Of a stretch of 40,501 nt of DNA, positions 1 through 7,890 are shown piece by piece. Positions within the stretch are counted from its first letter, which is position 1. The number at the start of each line of letters is the position of its first letter. The stretch lies in assembly GCF_009362815.1 (NCBI RefSeq), contig NZ_WHNX01000025.1, forward strand, positions 1 through 40,501, read 5' to 3'. The stretch comes from Alkalibaculum sporogenes (GTDB lineage Bacteria > Bacillota > Clostridia > Eubacteriales > Alkalibacteraceae). The notes beneath the pieces are model-generated. The model searched no databases, had not been told where the DNA came from, and was given only the letters and a program-made list of their open reading frames with translations. The position numbers and the translations under genes are program-made.

Positions 1-175
1 TCCCATATTAAAAAACTCCTTACTGGTTTGAATTCATATCTAAATTCTTGCCATTAAAGAGTTATTTTTTACCATAGACACAAAATTTATTACACTACCC
101 CATAGAGTTCCCTTGTTGTTTCATAATTTAAGAATTTTGTGACTTACTTTATAGTTAATTTGTATAATATAGACA

Positions 176-514
176 TTAATTCTTGTTTTTTTTACTTTTC
201 ATTCTTTCCAATTCAAGTTGTGTATATCTAATAATAAAATATATACTTAGAACAATTGAAATAACAATTAAAGGTTTTTGCATTGGAGGTAATTTAAATA
301 TTTCTCCTACTAATACAATTCCAAATAGAATTGCTGACACTAAGAAGATAGTTCCAATAAAGTAATATCGTTTTTTTGTTTTTAATCTTATTCTTTCTTC
401 TTTATTTGACATATAATACATAACTGAAATTAAAGGCCCTTTCTGCAAAAATGAAAAAGTAGAAATAGTTAACGATACAGTTATAAGTATAACTAACTCA
501 ATTATTAATATCAC
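176..514 (-). CDS. small three-helix membrane protein, DUF3784-like
   Basis: A 112-residue protein with three hydrophobic stretches (about residues 1-22, 48-70 and 79-97) and a Lys/Arg-rich tail ending KSKKNKN. The Gly-Pro after the first helix and the basic loop before the second resemble the small DUF3784 membrane family of Firmicutes; that assignment is from general resemblance only. The start is GTG at 514, chosen because AGGAGG lies 6 bases upstream (521-526 on the + strand). It stands alone, reading toward the left edge. Function unknown. Confidence 0.6.
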   Translation of the reverse strand: MILIIELVILITVSLTISTFSFLQKGPLISVMYYMSNKEERIRLKTKKRYYFIGTIFLVSAILFGIVLVGEIFKLPPMQKPLIVISIVLSIYFIIRYTQLELERMKSKKNKN

Positions 515-539
515 AATTCTCCTCCTTTCAGATAAAGTT

Positions 540-656
540 CATCCCTATTTATAAAACGTTGTTCTTATGTTGACATTATTTATTACGACGCTTAAATCTA
601 TAAATACATCGTATTTGTAAAACTACACCTACACAAAAATTGCCTTTCTTGTTTTG
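540..656. other. AT-rich spacer before the intron relic
   Basis: No coding potential seen. It lies upstream of the GTG start of the left membrane protein and presumably carries its promoter. The left end of the intron relic cannot be placed precisely here because no 5' intron consensus was found. Confidence 0.3.
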
Positions 657-824
657 AAATTAATACGTCAATATTTGGTATCTGGTATTATGCTAAATGG
701 AGTTGTAGTAAAAAGTGAAGAAGGCACAATTCAGGGTGGACCACTTAGTCCACTTCTTAGTAATATACTTTTAGATGATTTAGATAAAGAACTTGAAAGA
801 GATGGACATAAACTCATCTGGTAG
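657..824 (+). pseudogene. ltrA: group II intron reverse transcriptase/maturase fragment
   Basis: An open segment of 55 codons ending in TAG encodes GTIQGGPLSPLLSNILLDDL, the highly conserved QGGPLSPLLxNIxLxxLD block of group II intron reverse transcriptases (RT domain 4), followed by DKELERDGHK. It has no start, and the YADD catalytic motif that should follow within about 20 residues is missing because the frame closes at HKLIW. The fingers, the rest of the palm and the maturase domain are mostly gone. About 15 codons of a maturase-like C-terminus (RRGYKSLSSQYTKVRLS) may survive at 866-918. Clearly a dead relic. Confidence 0.8.
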
Positions 825-904
825 TCCGATTCTTAATAGAACCATAACAGATGAAAGATTAGTTCGTCGCGGTTATAAAAGTCTATCTTCACAGTATACG
901 AAAG

Positions 905-1000
905 TAAGATTGTCTTAATGAACCGCCGTATACCGAACGGTATGCTCTGGTGGTGTGAGAGGACGGTAATTAAAATAATTAATTACCTCCTACTCGATTT
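905..1000 (+). mobile_element. 3' end of a group II intron (domains V-VI)
   Basis: The stretch GAACCGCCGTATACCGAACG, followed by GGTGGTGTGAGAGGACGG, matches the well-known bacterial group II intron domain V region. It is followed by a domain VI-like hairpin, GGTAATTA/TAATTACC (966-987), and the typical tail CCTACTCGATT. With the reverse transcriptase fragment it shows that an intron inserted here and then lost most of its interior and 5' half. The exact 3' splice point (about 998-1000) is estimated. Confidence 0.75.
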
Positions 1001-1154
1001 AAGTGAGAATGTTACTGCACATAAATCACCTTAAGTGAATGAGGAAGTATCTACTATAAGGTGAGCATATCATACACACATAATAATTACTTGAAGCCAT
1101 ATTGGAATAAATTAGTACAGCTTCAATTTTATAAAAATACAAATACATTCAAAG

Positions 1155-1200
1155 AATAGGTTGCTGTTTAGGGGCTGTGACCCGTTTAGCAAGTCCTATT
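1155..1200. terminator. hairpin overlapping the TetR stop codon
   Basis: AATAGG-TTGCT pairs with AGCAA-GT-CCTATT with a two-base bulge, and the loop can form an inner GGG/CCC stem. It sits at the 3' end of the minus-strand regulator gene. The T-run on the minus strand is poor, so terminator function is tentative. Confidence 0.4.
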
Positions 1201-1792
1201 TAGGCACTTTTGAAGTTTTCTTGTATATTAAATCGAAATATTTTTTTGATGCCTCTACCAAATCATAGTCCCCCCCTGTTGAACTCCAGTTTACGGCTAA
1301 CCCCAAAAATGCAGATGCAAAACAATGTGATAAATCTACAGCAGAAATATCGTCGCAAATTTCTCCTGTTTCTTGTGCTTTGCGCGTATACTCAATAACG
1401 ATTTGTCGCAATCTTTTCTTTTTAGGATCAAAATCATTTAATTCAAAACTGAACATAAGATTTTGTTGTGCCATATCAATTATAAGTAAGTTTTTTAATA
1501 TATCTGCATTTAAGTTAGCAATTCCTCTTACATAAACTTGCTTCAACATCCAACACTTATCAAGCCATGTTGCTTCAGTATCTATATTCTTTAAGGTAGT
1601 TTCTATATCATCATCAACTAAAGAAAAATAATCTAAAAGTAGAGCTTTCTTTGAATCATAATGATAATAGAATGTCCTCTTTGTAATATTACAGCTTTCG
1701 CATATTTGATTAATAGTTACATTGTCAAACCCCTTTTTCTTAAAAAGTTCAATAGATTTAACTAAAATTTTAGGTTTTGTTTTTCCTATCAC
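1196..1792 (-). CDS. TetR/AcrR-family transcriptional regulator
   Basis: A 198-residue protein with the TetR N-terminal helix-turn-helix: KILVKSIELFKKKGFDNVTI, then INQICESCNITKRTFYYHYDSK, roughly residues 8-52. The C-terminal ligand domain is all-helical and not diagnostic. It is transcribed divergently from the flavin oxidoreductase at 1952, the usual layout for a local repressor. Two related palindromes lie in the shared intergenic region over and just downstream of the oxidoreductase promoter. Repression of that gene, relieved by a substrate-like ligand, is inferred; the ligand is unknown. Confidence 0.88.
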   Translation of the reverse strand: MIGKTKPKILVKSIELFKKKGFDNVTINQICESCNITKRTFYYHYDSKKALLLDYFSLVDDDIETTLKNIDTEATWLDKCWMLKQVYVRGIANLNADILKNLLIIDMAQQNLMFSFELNDFDPKKKRLRQIVIEYTRKAQETGEICDDISAVDLSHCFASAFLGLAVNWSSTGGDYDLVEASKKYFDLIYKKTSKVPK

Positions 1793-1866
1793 ATTTATCC
1801 CTCCGATGCATATATGCCATTATATCATAATTATAAAAATATATATAAATTATAAATGTGAAAATG

Positions 1867-1895
1867 TTGACACTTAGTATACCGCAGTGTACAAT
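1867..1895 (+). promoter_or_regulatory. sigma-A promoter of the flavin oxidoreductase gene
   Basis: TTGACA at 1867-1872 and TACAAT at 1890-1895 are separated by exactly 17 bases, near-consensus. The -10 box lies inside the first operator-like repeat, which suits repression by the divergent TetR protein. Confidence 0.7.
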
Positions 1896-1914
1896 TAATG
1901 TATACCGCGGTAAC
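1877..1914. promoter_or_regulatory. paired operator-like repeats for the TetR regulator
   Basis: GTATACCGC occurs at 1877-1885 and again at 1900-1908, in the same orientation and 23 bases apart. The first copy continues as GTATACCGCAGTGTAC (1877-1892, imperfect palindrome). The second contains the perfect palindrome TACCGCGGTA (1903-1912). They overlap the -10 box and the probable transcription start of the downstream gene. Two sites about two helical turns apart would place two TetR dimers on one DNA face. Confidence 0.6.
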
Positions 1915-1951
1915 ATTCGTTAAAAATTTATTAGGAGAGAGATGATTCATC

Positions 1952-3949
1952 ATGAAAGATAAAATCAATGCATTATTTCAACCTATGAAAATAGGTACAA
2001 TGGAAGTAAAAAACAGAATAGCAATGGCTCCAATGGGTTCACATTCAAAAAATCCTGACGGAAGTTTTAATCAACAGGGTGTGGATTTTTACGTTGCACG
2101 TGCTAAAGGTGGTGTAGGATTAATTGTAACAACAGGTATAGCATGTCAGAATAAGTTGGACTCAATGCGAGCTACATTGGCAACAGCAGGTGATGCTTAT
2201 ATAGAAGCTTCTAAAAAGCTTACCGAGGAAGTCCATAAGTATGGTGCAAAAATTATAATTCAAATAGCAAACGGTGGTGGCAGAAATCGTAAGGATGGTT
2301 TCTTTCTAGATGATGACCCTATTTCTTCATCAGAAAATCCAAATGTTTGGCATCCTGAAATTATGCATCGTGCATTAACAACAGAAGAAGTTCAATTTCT
2401 TATACAATCTTATGCTGATGGTGCTTATGCTGTAAAGCAAGCAGGCTTTGATGGGGTAGAAGTTCATGCACTTCATGAAGGATATTTAATGGACCAATTT
2501 TCTATGGAATGTACTAATCGTCGTACAGACCAATATGGAGGAAGCTTAGAGAACAGACTTGGCTATGCTACAGAAACAGTAAAAGCAATAAAAGAGAAAT
2601 GCGGAAAAGATTTTCCTGTTTTGATAAGATATAGTGTTAAAAGCTATATGAAAGGATTTGGTACTGATAAAGGTGCCCTTCTTGGAGAAGAGTTTAAAGA
2701 ATTTGGCCGTGATTTAGAGGAAAGTGCTAAAATAGCAAAAATTCTCCAAGATGCTGGTTATGATGCTTTAGATGCAGACAATGGCACATATGAATCATGG
2801 TATTTTGCACACCCACCAGTATATATGCCAAAAGCATGCAACTTGGCAGATGCTCAATATATAAAACAATTTGTTGATATTCCCGTTATATGTGCAGGTA
2901 AAATGGATGATCCTGAAATATCAGCTGAAGCTGTTGCAAGTGGAAGTATAGATGCTATTTCTGTTGGACGAGCACTACTTGCTGACCCTGAATGGGTAAA
3001 TAAAGTACAGACTGATAATTTAGCAGATATCAGACCTTGCATAGGATGTCATGCAGGATGTTTGGAGAGATTTTTCGATGGAAAGTATACTTCATGTGCA
3101 ATTAATCCACAGGTTGGCATGGAAAGAGAATATGAAATTAAACCTGCTGATGTTAAAAAGAATATTATGGTCATCGGTGGCGGTATAAGCGGTATGGAGG
3201 CAGCGAGAGTTAGTGCACTTAGAGGACATAAAGTAGATTTATATGAACGCACAAATAGTCTTGGCGGTGTTTTCATTCCTGCTTCTTCTATGAGTTTTAA
3301 AGAAGAGGATAAAAGGTTAATACAGTGGTATGTTAAACAACTTAAAGATACTGGTGTAACAGTTCATATGAACACAGAAGTAAATGAAAACATTATAAAA
3401 GCTTCTAAACCAGATTCTATTTTTGTAGCAACTGGTTCCGCTGCAAGAAAGTTAAACGTAGATGGAGCAAGTTCAGAAAAAGTTATAACCGCAGTGGAAG
3501 CATTATTGGAGACAAAGCCAATCGGTGATAAAGTGGTTGTTATAGGTGGAGGACTTACTGGCGTTGAAATTGGGTATAGCCTAACAAAAGATAATGGAAA
3601 ACAAGTTGAAATACTTGAAATGCTTCCTGAAATTTTACAAATTCAGGGCTTAAACTCTGCCAATAAAATGATGCTTCAAAATCTTATAGCGACTCATAAC
3701 ATTGGTGTTCATACTGGTACAAAGGTTACCGCAATCACATCGAAAGGTGTACAGTTTGAGGAAAATGGTAACATTGTTGAATTAGAAGCTGACACAATTA
3801 TTACAAGTATTGGATATATCAGCGATAAGTCTTTATATGAAGCAATAAAAGATTGTGGTGCAGATGTGCATTTAATTGGAGATGCATCAAAGGTATCTAA
3901 TCTAATGGGAGCTATTTGGGATGCTTATGAAATTGCTATGGCAATATAA
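1952..3949 (+). CDS. Fe-S old yellow enzyme: NADH:flavin oxidoreductase, dienoyl-CoA reductase/BaiCD-like
   Basis: A 665-residue enzyme of the 2,4-dienoyl-CoA reductase/trimethylamine dehydrogenase class. Residues 1-350 form the FMN TIM barrel (MKIGTMEVKNRIAMAPMGSH at the start, VHALHEGYLMDQF with NRRTDQYGGSLENR in the middle). A [4Fe-4S] motif follows with C363, C366, C370 and C382. The C-terminal half has an FAD Rossmann motif VIGGGISG (about 407-414) and a second nucleotide motif VVIGGGLTG (about 529-537). Full length for the family. Members reduce activated C=C bonds with NAD(P)H through Fe-S to FMN; BaiCD/BaiH and FadH are characterised relatives. The substrate here cannot be deduced. 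Regulation by the divergent TetR gene is likely. Confidence 0.9.
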   Translation: MKDKINALFQPMKIGTMEVKNRIAMAPMGSHSKNPDGSFNQQGVDFYVARAKGGVGLIVTTGIACQNKLDSMRATLATAGDAYIEASKKLTEEVHKYGAKIIIQIANGGGRNRKDGFFLDDDPISSSENPNVWHPEIMHRALTTEEVQFLIQSYADGAYAVKQAGFDGVEVHALHEGYLMDQFSMECTNRRTDQYGGSLENRLGYATETVKAIKEKCGKDFPVLIRYSVKSYMKGFGTDKGALLGEEFKEFGRDLEESAKIAKILQDAGYDALDADNGTYESWYFAHPPVYMPKACNLADAQYIKQFVDIPVICAGKMDDPEISAEAVASGSIDAISVGRALLADPEWVNKVQTDNLADIRPCIGCHAGCLERFFDGKYTSCAINPQVGMEREYEIKPADVKKNIMVIGGGISGMEAARVSALRGHKVDLYERTNSLGGVFIPASSMSFKEEDKRLIQWYVKQLKDTGVTVHMNTEVNENIIKASKPDSIFVATGSAARKLNVDGASSEKVITAVEALLETKPIGDKVVVIGGGLTGVEIGYSLTKDNGKQVEILEMLPEILQIQGLNSANKMMLQNLIATHNIGVHTGTKVTAITSKGVQFEENGNIVELEADTIITSIGYISDKSLYEAIKDCGADVHLIGDASKVSNLMGAIWDAYEIAMAI

Positions 3950-3973
3950 AATTCAATAGACTATTATAGACTC

Positions 3974-3998
3974 TATGAATGAAACATTCATAATTTTG
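3974..3998 (+). terminator. hairpin after the flavin oxidoreductase
   Basis: TATGAATG-AAA-CATTCATA, a perfect 8 bp stem with a 3-base loop, is followed by AATTTTG. A modest intrinsic terminator 25 bases after the stop codon. Confidence 0.5.
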
Positions 3999-4060
3999 TA
4001 TAAATATGTTTGCTTGAGACAGTTATTCATAATATGTTATATGATCCAAGGGAGTGGGTT

Positions 4061-4563
4061 ATGATGATTTAGCTGGAAATACAGACAAAGCGGTAGGGAG
4101 AATTAAAAGTAAGAATAGGTGCTCATAATGCTGATATCATAATAATCATATGATGAAAAAGTAGCTGGGAATGTGGCGGCTGCATGTCAAAGGAGCATAT
4201 TATCGCGAGAGATTATTGGAGATTTTGTAGGGGACTTAATATTAACAAGAGAAATATTCATAGGAGAAAATAATACTCAATAACATGTTATCAACAATTG
4301 TAGCAGTGAAAAATCAAGAACAACTGCTTTGATAATAAGTCATGGATATCAGCATAATATCGGCAGTTATATTTTCAAACTAATGACAGGAACTGCTCGT
4401 TTTGAAGTCGTTGATCTACTTGAGAGTGCATTTGTGGAAAAGACATTCATGGCAATGTAAACGTTATTATAGGACGACGAAGTCCTACGACCTAGAGGCA
4501 CGCAAGCTTATTGGTGCGGATATATTAACAACAAAGAAAAAATATAAAAAGGTGGGTAAATAA
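4061..4563 (+). pseudogene. decayed corrinoid (B12-binding) methyl-transfer protein, copy 1
   Basis: Several frames together recover a corrinoid protein like the intact one at 7891: AACQRSI, then IIGDFVGDLILTREIFIGEN (intact copy: FEKGDYFVGDLIFAGEL). Next comes HGYQHNIGSYIFKLMTGTAR (intact: HGDLHDIGKNIFRSMAEAAG), then LESAFVEK, then NVIIGRRSPTT-stop-RHASLIGADILTTK (intact: KVIIGGNPVTKEACLHIGADAFTTN). The B12 His survives but the Asp two residues before it is lost, and several stops and frameshifts break the gene. An AAGGGAG ribosome site precedes ATG at 4061. The terminal TAA directly abuts the ATG of the methyltransferase gene, so the two were an operon. Confidence 0.8.
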
Positions 4564-5712
4564 ATGAGAGAACAAGGTTTATTGGAAGAAAGATTACAAT
4601 TATTTCGAGACACTGTTCAAATGAAAAAAACTAATAAAATCCCTAATGTTTCAAACTTTTGGACGTGGAAGATACTTGATTCAGAGTACAAATTAAGTGA
4701 AGCTATGCTAGATTGGGATAAAATGTTTAAATTAGTCTGTGATTTTCAAGAAAGATATAATTTTGACGCTCATATGGATCTTGGCACTAGGAACCCCATC
4801 GCTATGATTAATCCTCTAGGGGAGCATTTTTATCAAATTGATGACGAAAAAGAAATTATTAACGTTGATGATATTACTATTATGAATGGTGATGAATATG
4901 ATGAGTTGAAAACGAACCCGACAAAGTTTTACTGGACAAAAGCATTACCAAGGAGATACCCCAACATAACCATAGAAAATTTAAAGAAATCTATGTTTGA
5001 ATTTGGAGCCTTTAATAATTATTCTGAAAATATAAGTAATATATTTCGTGAAAAATATCAATCCCCATTGATATTGGATCGCAGGTTTATATTAATGTTT
5101 GGATTCGACATGTTATTCAATTTTTTAAGAGGGATGAAGGAGTTGTCATCAGACTTAAGACGACATAAATCTGAGATGCTAGAAGTATTAGACGTAATGT
5201 ATGAAATGTCTTTAGCTCCTACACTTAAAGCGGCAATGTTGGCAGATACTAGTGACATTCCTTTTGATACGAGCTCCGTAATTTTGGGTCATAGCATTCT
5301 AAATGTCAAGCAATTTGAAGAATTATATTGGCCAACTTTTAAAAAGGTTTTTGATAATTTAGCTGAAAATGGTAAGACAATGTACTTATTTTGCGAAAGT
5401 GAAATGATGCGTTTCTATGAATTTTTCCAAGAGGTGCCTAAGGGGTGTTTAGCCATACATTTGGAACAGGACAATATATTTGATATGCGAAAGAAATTAC
5501 CGAACATTTGTTTTGTGGGAGGTATGACCACAGACTTACTGGGAAACGGAACACCTGATCAGTGCGTCAACTATGCGAAGAGACTTATCGATGAATTAGG
5601 TCAAGACGGTGGTTATATCTTCAGCCAAAACAAAATGATGTCTTTTAGGAACGATTGTAAACGCGAAAACTTACTGGCGGTAAATGAAGTAGTTAGAAAT
5701 TATAGAGGATAG
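4564..5712 (+). CDS. URO-D-family (MtaA/CmuA-like) corrinoid methyltransferase
   Basis: A 382-residue protein of the uroporphyrinogen decarboxylase superfamily, in the branch used by corrinoid-dependent methyltransferases. Support: overall length, the helical N-terminus (KIPNVSNFWTWKIL), and the C-terminal pattern GGYIFSQNKMMSFRNDCKREN, which corresponds to the family's GGFxLxxxxxL..NDxKxEN block. Adjacent corrinoid genes argue against haem synthesis. Expected role: move a methyl group between a substrate (methoxy- or methylamine-type) and the corrinoid protein. The usual His-x-Cys zinc pair is atypical: the strand reads YLFCESE with C277 but Phe in place of His; C365 lies in NDCKREN. An AAAGGTGGG ribosome site precedes the ATG. 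Confidence 0.82.
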   Translation: MREQGLLEERLQLFRDTVQMKKTNKIPNVSNFWTWKILDSEYKLSEAMLDWDKMFKLVCDFQERYNFDAHMDLGTRNPIAMINPLGEHFYQIDDEKEIINVDDITIMNGDEYDELKTNPTKFYWTKALPRRYPNITIENLKKSMFEFGAFNNYSENISNIFREKYQSPLILDRRFILMFGFDMLFNFLRGMKELSSDLRRHKSEMLEVLDVMYEMSLAPTLKAAMLADTSDIPFDTSSVILGHSILNVKQFEELYWPTFKKVFDNLAENGKTMYLFCESEMMRFYEFFQEVPKGCLAIHLEQDNIFDMRKKLPNICFVGGMTTDLLGNGTPDQCVNYAKRLIDELGQDGGYIFSQNKMMSFRNDCKRENLLAVNEVVRNYRG

Positions 5713-5724
5713 GAGGAGAATCAT

Positions 5725-5859
5725 ATGAGTCAAGAAAATAATTTAAGTACATATCCAGAGGGATGGAACGAAGTTATCAAATCCATGGATTTTCTGCCGG
5801 ATGATGAAACAAGAAACCAATTTTTAAGTATCTTTGTAACCGTATTGATTATGATGTAG
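5725..5859 (+). CDS. 44-residue ORF with strong ribosome site, probably truncated
   Basis: ATG at 5725 is preceded by AGGAGGAGAATCAT, one of the best ribosome sites in the window, only 12 bases after the methyltransferase stop. It encodes MSQENNLSTYPEGWNEVIKS, then MDFLPDDETRNQFLSIFVTV and ends LIMM. I do not recognise it. Its acidic, soluble N-terminal character and its operon position suggest the surviving start of a longer gene cut off near the palindrome at 5867. A genuine small protein is also possible. Confidence 0.4.
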   Translation: MSQENNLSTYPEGWNEVIKSMDFLPDDETRNQFLSIFVTVLIMM

Positions 5860-5866
5860 TATTGTA

Positions 5867-5907
5867 GCCCACTTTATGACCATGCCCGGCATGGTCATAA
5901 AGTGGGC
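5867..5907. terminator. perfect 20-bp palindromic hairpin
   Basis: GCCCACTTTATGACCATGCC is followed by one base and then its exact reverse complement ending at 5907. The arms match without error over 20 bp, eight bases after the short ORF. No T-run follows on either side, so it may be a bidirectional terminator, an mRNA-stabilising structure or a mobile-element scar. Confidence 0.55.
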
Positions 5908-5963
5908 ATAACAATATAGATATAATGAAACCTCCTAAAAAGGAGATTTTCTATCATAATTAA

Positions 5964-6092
5964 CAAATCGTATCCCACAAGAGATTAAATGGACATCCAG
6001 TTAAATACAGTACCAGTAACGACCGGCAAATCCATGTTTCCATTGTTGGAGGAAAATCATCTATAATACTTCCAATGGCTAACCATACTTAA
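5964..6092 (+). pseudogene. possible gene remnant, 42 open codons without a start
   Basis: Between a TAA at 5961 and a TAA at 6090 one frame stays open and reads like a protein tail: LNGHPVKYSTSNDRQIHVSI, then VGGKSSIILPMANHT. It has no start codon or ribosome site. I do not recognise the family. It may be the other end of the gene truncated at 5859, with the palindrome in between; that is speculation. Confidence 0.25.
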
Positions 6093-6112
6093 ATTAAAGG
6101 AGAATTGTATAT

Positions 6113-7369
6113 ATGAGTAAAAAGAAAACGCATTATGCATGGACTATAGCTGTAGCAGCCTGTCTTTTAGCGTTTGTAGGAACGGGAATATTTCAAAACT
6201 GCTCAGGAATATTCTTTAAACCAGTGGCGGATTCATTTCATGTTGGTAGAGGTACGGTCGCAACTTATATTGCGGTACAAAACATTGTCAGTATGTTTTT
6301 CATGCTTATTGCTGGAAGAATACTGCCAAAGGTGAACATTAGAGTTACTCTCTCTTTAGCAGTTGTATTAGTTTGCGGTACTTTTATGGGAATGTCACAA
6401 ATCACAGCTATGTATCAGTTTTATATTGCAGGTTCTCTCTGCGGAATAGGATTAGCCTTTATTGGTCCTTTGGTTCTTCCTATTCTGGTCAATAATTGGT
6501 TTGAAGCAAAAGCGGGGACAGTTCTCGGAGTGGTATTTGCATTCTCCAGTATTGGTGGAGCAGTTTTCAACCCCTTCGGTAGCATAATCATTCAAGATTT
6601 TGGATGGCAGGCGGGGTATTTGAGCTTAGGTGTAATTGGTTTAATTGTTTTATTACCAACTACCCTTTTTCTTGTTCGTTATAAACCGGCCGATATAGGA
6701 TTACAGCCTTATGGAGCTAATGAGGGGATAGATGCAACTCAGATTCAAACGGTAGTCACAACTCAGTTGCCAGGTGTTACATCTAGAAGAGCCCTGAAAT
6801 CGCCTTCCTTATATCTTATTATTATATTTACAATTGGATCAACATGTCTTGCAGCATTTAATTCTGCTATGCCCGGATATGCAGAATCACTGGGAATGTC
6901 ACCCGCTCTAGGTGGAACAGCAGCATCTGTAGTCTTACTTGGAGCTATTGCTGGTAAAATGCTTCTTGGCTGGCTAAATGACAAATTTGGAATAGTTAAA
7001 GCATCAACTTTCGCTGTCGTAATGAGTGTTATCGGTCTCTCATTATTAATTTACAAGGCACATGTTGTTGTGTTCCTTACCGGGGCGGCGTTGATGGGGT
7101 TAGCTTTTGCTTTGACTGGGGTAGAACCACCTATCATTACAAGACATGTATTTGGCCTGAAAAATTTTAGTAATATCTTTTCTTATGTTACAATGTCCAT
7201 GTTATTTAGCAGTGCAATTGCTATTCCGCTTTACGGGTTTATTTACGATGCTACCAAATCTTATTTGCCGGGATTGATTTTTGCTTTTTCAATGTTAATC
7301 ATCGGGTTTGTAAGCATGCTTGCAGCTTTAAAATTTGGGGAAAATTTACTGTATGAAAAGGGTATATAA
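6113..7369 (+). CDS. MFS transporter, OFA-like
   Basis: A 418-residue protein with about twelve hydrophobic helices and a central loop around residues 190-225. Motif-A-like loops follow helix 2 (AGRILPKVNIR) and the equivalent C-terminal helix (GKMLLGWLNDKFG), which places it in the major facilitator superfamily. The N-terminal YAWTIAVAACLLAF and the GTGIFQNCSGIFFKP segment resemble the oxalate/formate-antiporter-like monocarboxylate branch. It lies between the two methyl-transfer genes, so carrying the methylated substrate or its demethylated acid product is a reasonable inference. AAAGGAG lies 11 bases before the ATG. Confidence 0.85.
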   Translation: MSKKKTHYAWTIAVAACLLAFVGTGIFQNCSGIFFKPVADSFHVGRGTVATYIAVQNIVSMFFMLIAGRILPKVNIRVTLSLAVVLVCGTFMGMSQITAMYQFYIAGSLCGIGLAFIGPLVLPILVNNWFEAKAGTVLGVVFAFSSIGGAVFNPFGSIIIQDFGWQAGYLSLGVIGLIVLLPTTLFLVRYKPADIGLQPYGANEGIDATQIQTVVTTQLPGVTSRRALKSPSLYLIIIFTIGSTCLAAFNSAMPGYAESLGMSPALGGTAASVVLLGAIAGKMLLGWLNDKFGIVKASTFAVVMSVIGLSLLIYKAHVVVFLTGAALMGLAFALTGVEPPIITRHVFGLKNFSNIFSYVTMSMLFSSAIAIPLYGFIYDATKSYLPGLIFAFSMLIIGFVSMLAALKFGENLLYEKGI

Positions 7370-7890
7370 GAACCGTCAGGATGTGTGTAAACGAATAACC
7401 TATAATAAGATAAAATAGTGAAAAATGGAATAATATTAACATAACATACTACATGTAGAGGTGGATATTATGTCTAGATGTAAAAGCGGAGAATCATTAG
7501 AACATAAGTAGGTTTTATACCTGAAGCATACGATGATAAGATAACAGAACTGCATGATTAGAGCGGGTTTTGATTGGGAAAAATCAACCACAGTAAAATA
7601 ATATTAGATAAGTTTTTCACTTTATATGAATACGGATTTAGAATTATTCAATTTTAAATACTATATATTTTTGAAGTTTAACAATATGTAATTCGAACCC
7701 AAAACACTGGAAAAAGTTGCAGTAGCTAACGAAGTATTGAGGTTAAGAGTAATCGCAATTCATTTAAAAGGTGAGTTGAACGACTCAGGTGAACTGTTCT
7801 GAAAAGTACACATAACATGCACATAACTGCTGTGCATGTATGTATAAATAAATAAATAAATTTAATTAATTAATTAGGAGGAAAGTTAGT
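7370..7890. other. gene-poor spacer with short decayed frames and simple repeats
   Basis: A ribosome-site-like GAGGTGG precedes ATG at 7470, which opens only 13 codons. Later short frames (for example FEPKTLEKVAVANEVLR near 7690) may be gene debris but match nothing I recognise. The right end carries an inverted repeat, ACATGCAC (7815-7822) / GTGCATGT (7832-7839), and two short tetranucleotide runs (TAAA and TTAA units) just before the next ribosome site. The promoter of the corrinoid gene must lie here, but none is clear-cut. Confidence 0.4.

Noticed and set aside
7370-7890. Cobalamin riboswitch upstream of the corrinoid gene
   Set aside because: I looked for the B12-box and the surrounding conserved stems and found neither; only a small inverted repeat and simple repeats are present.
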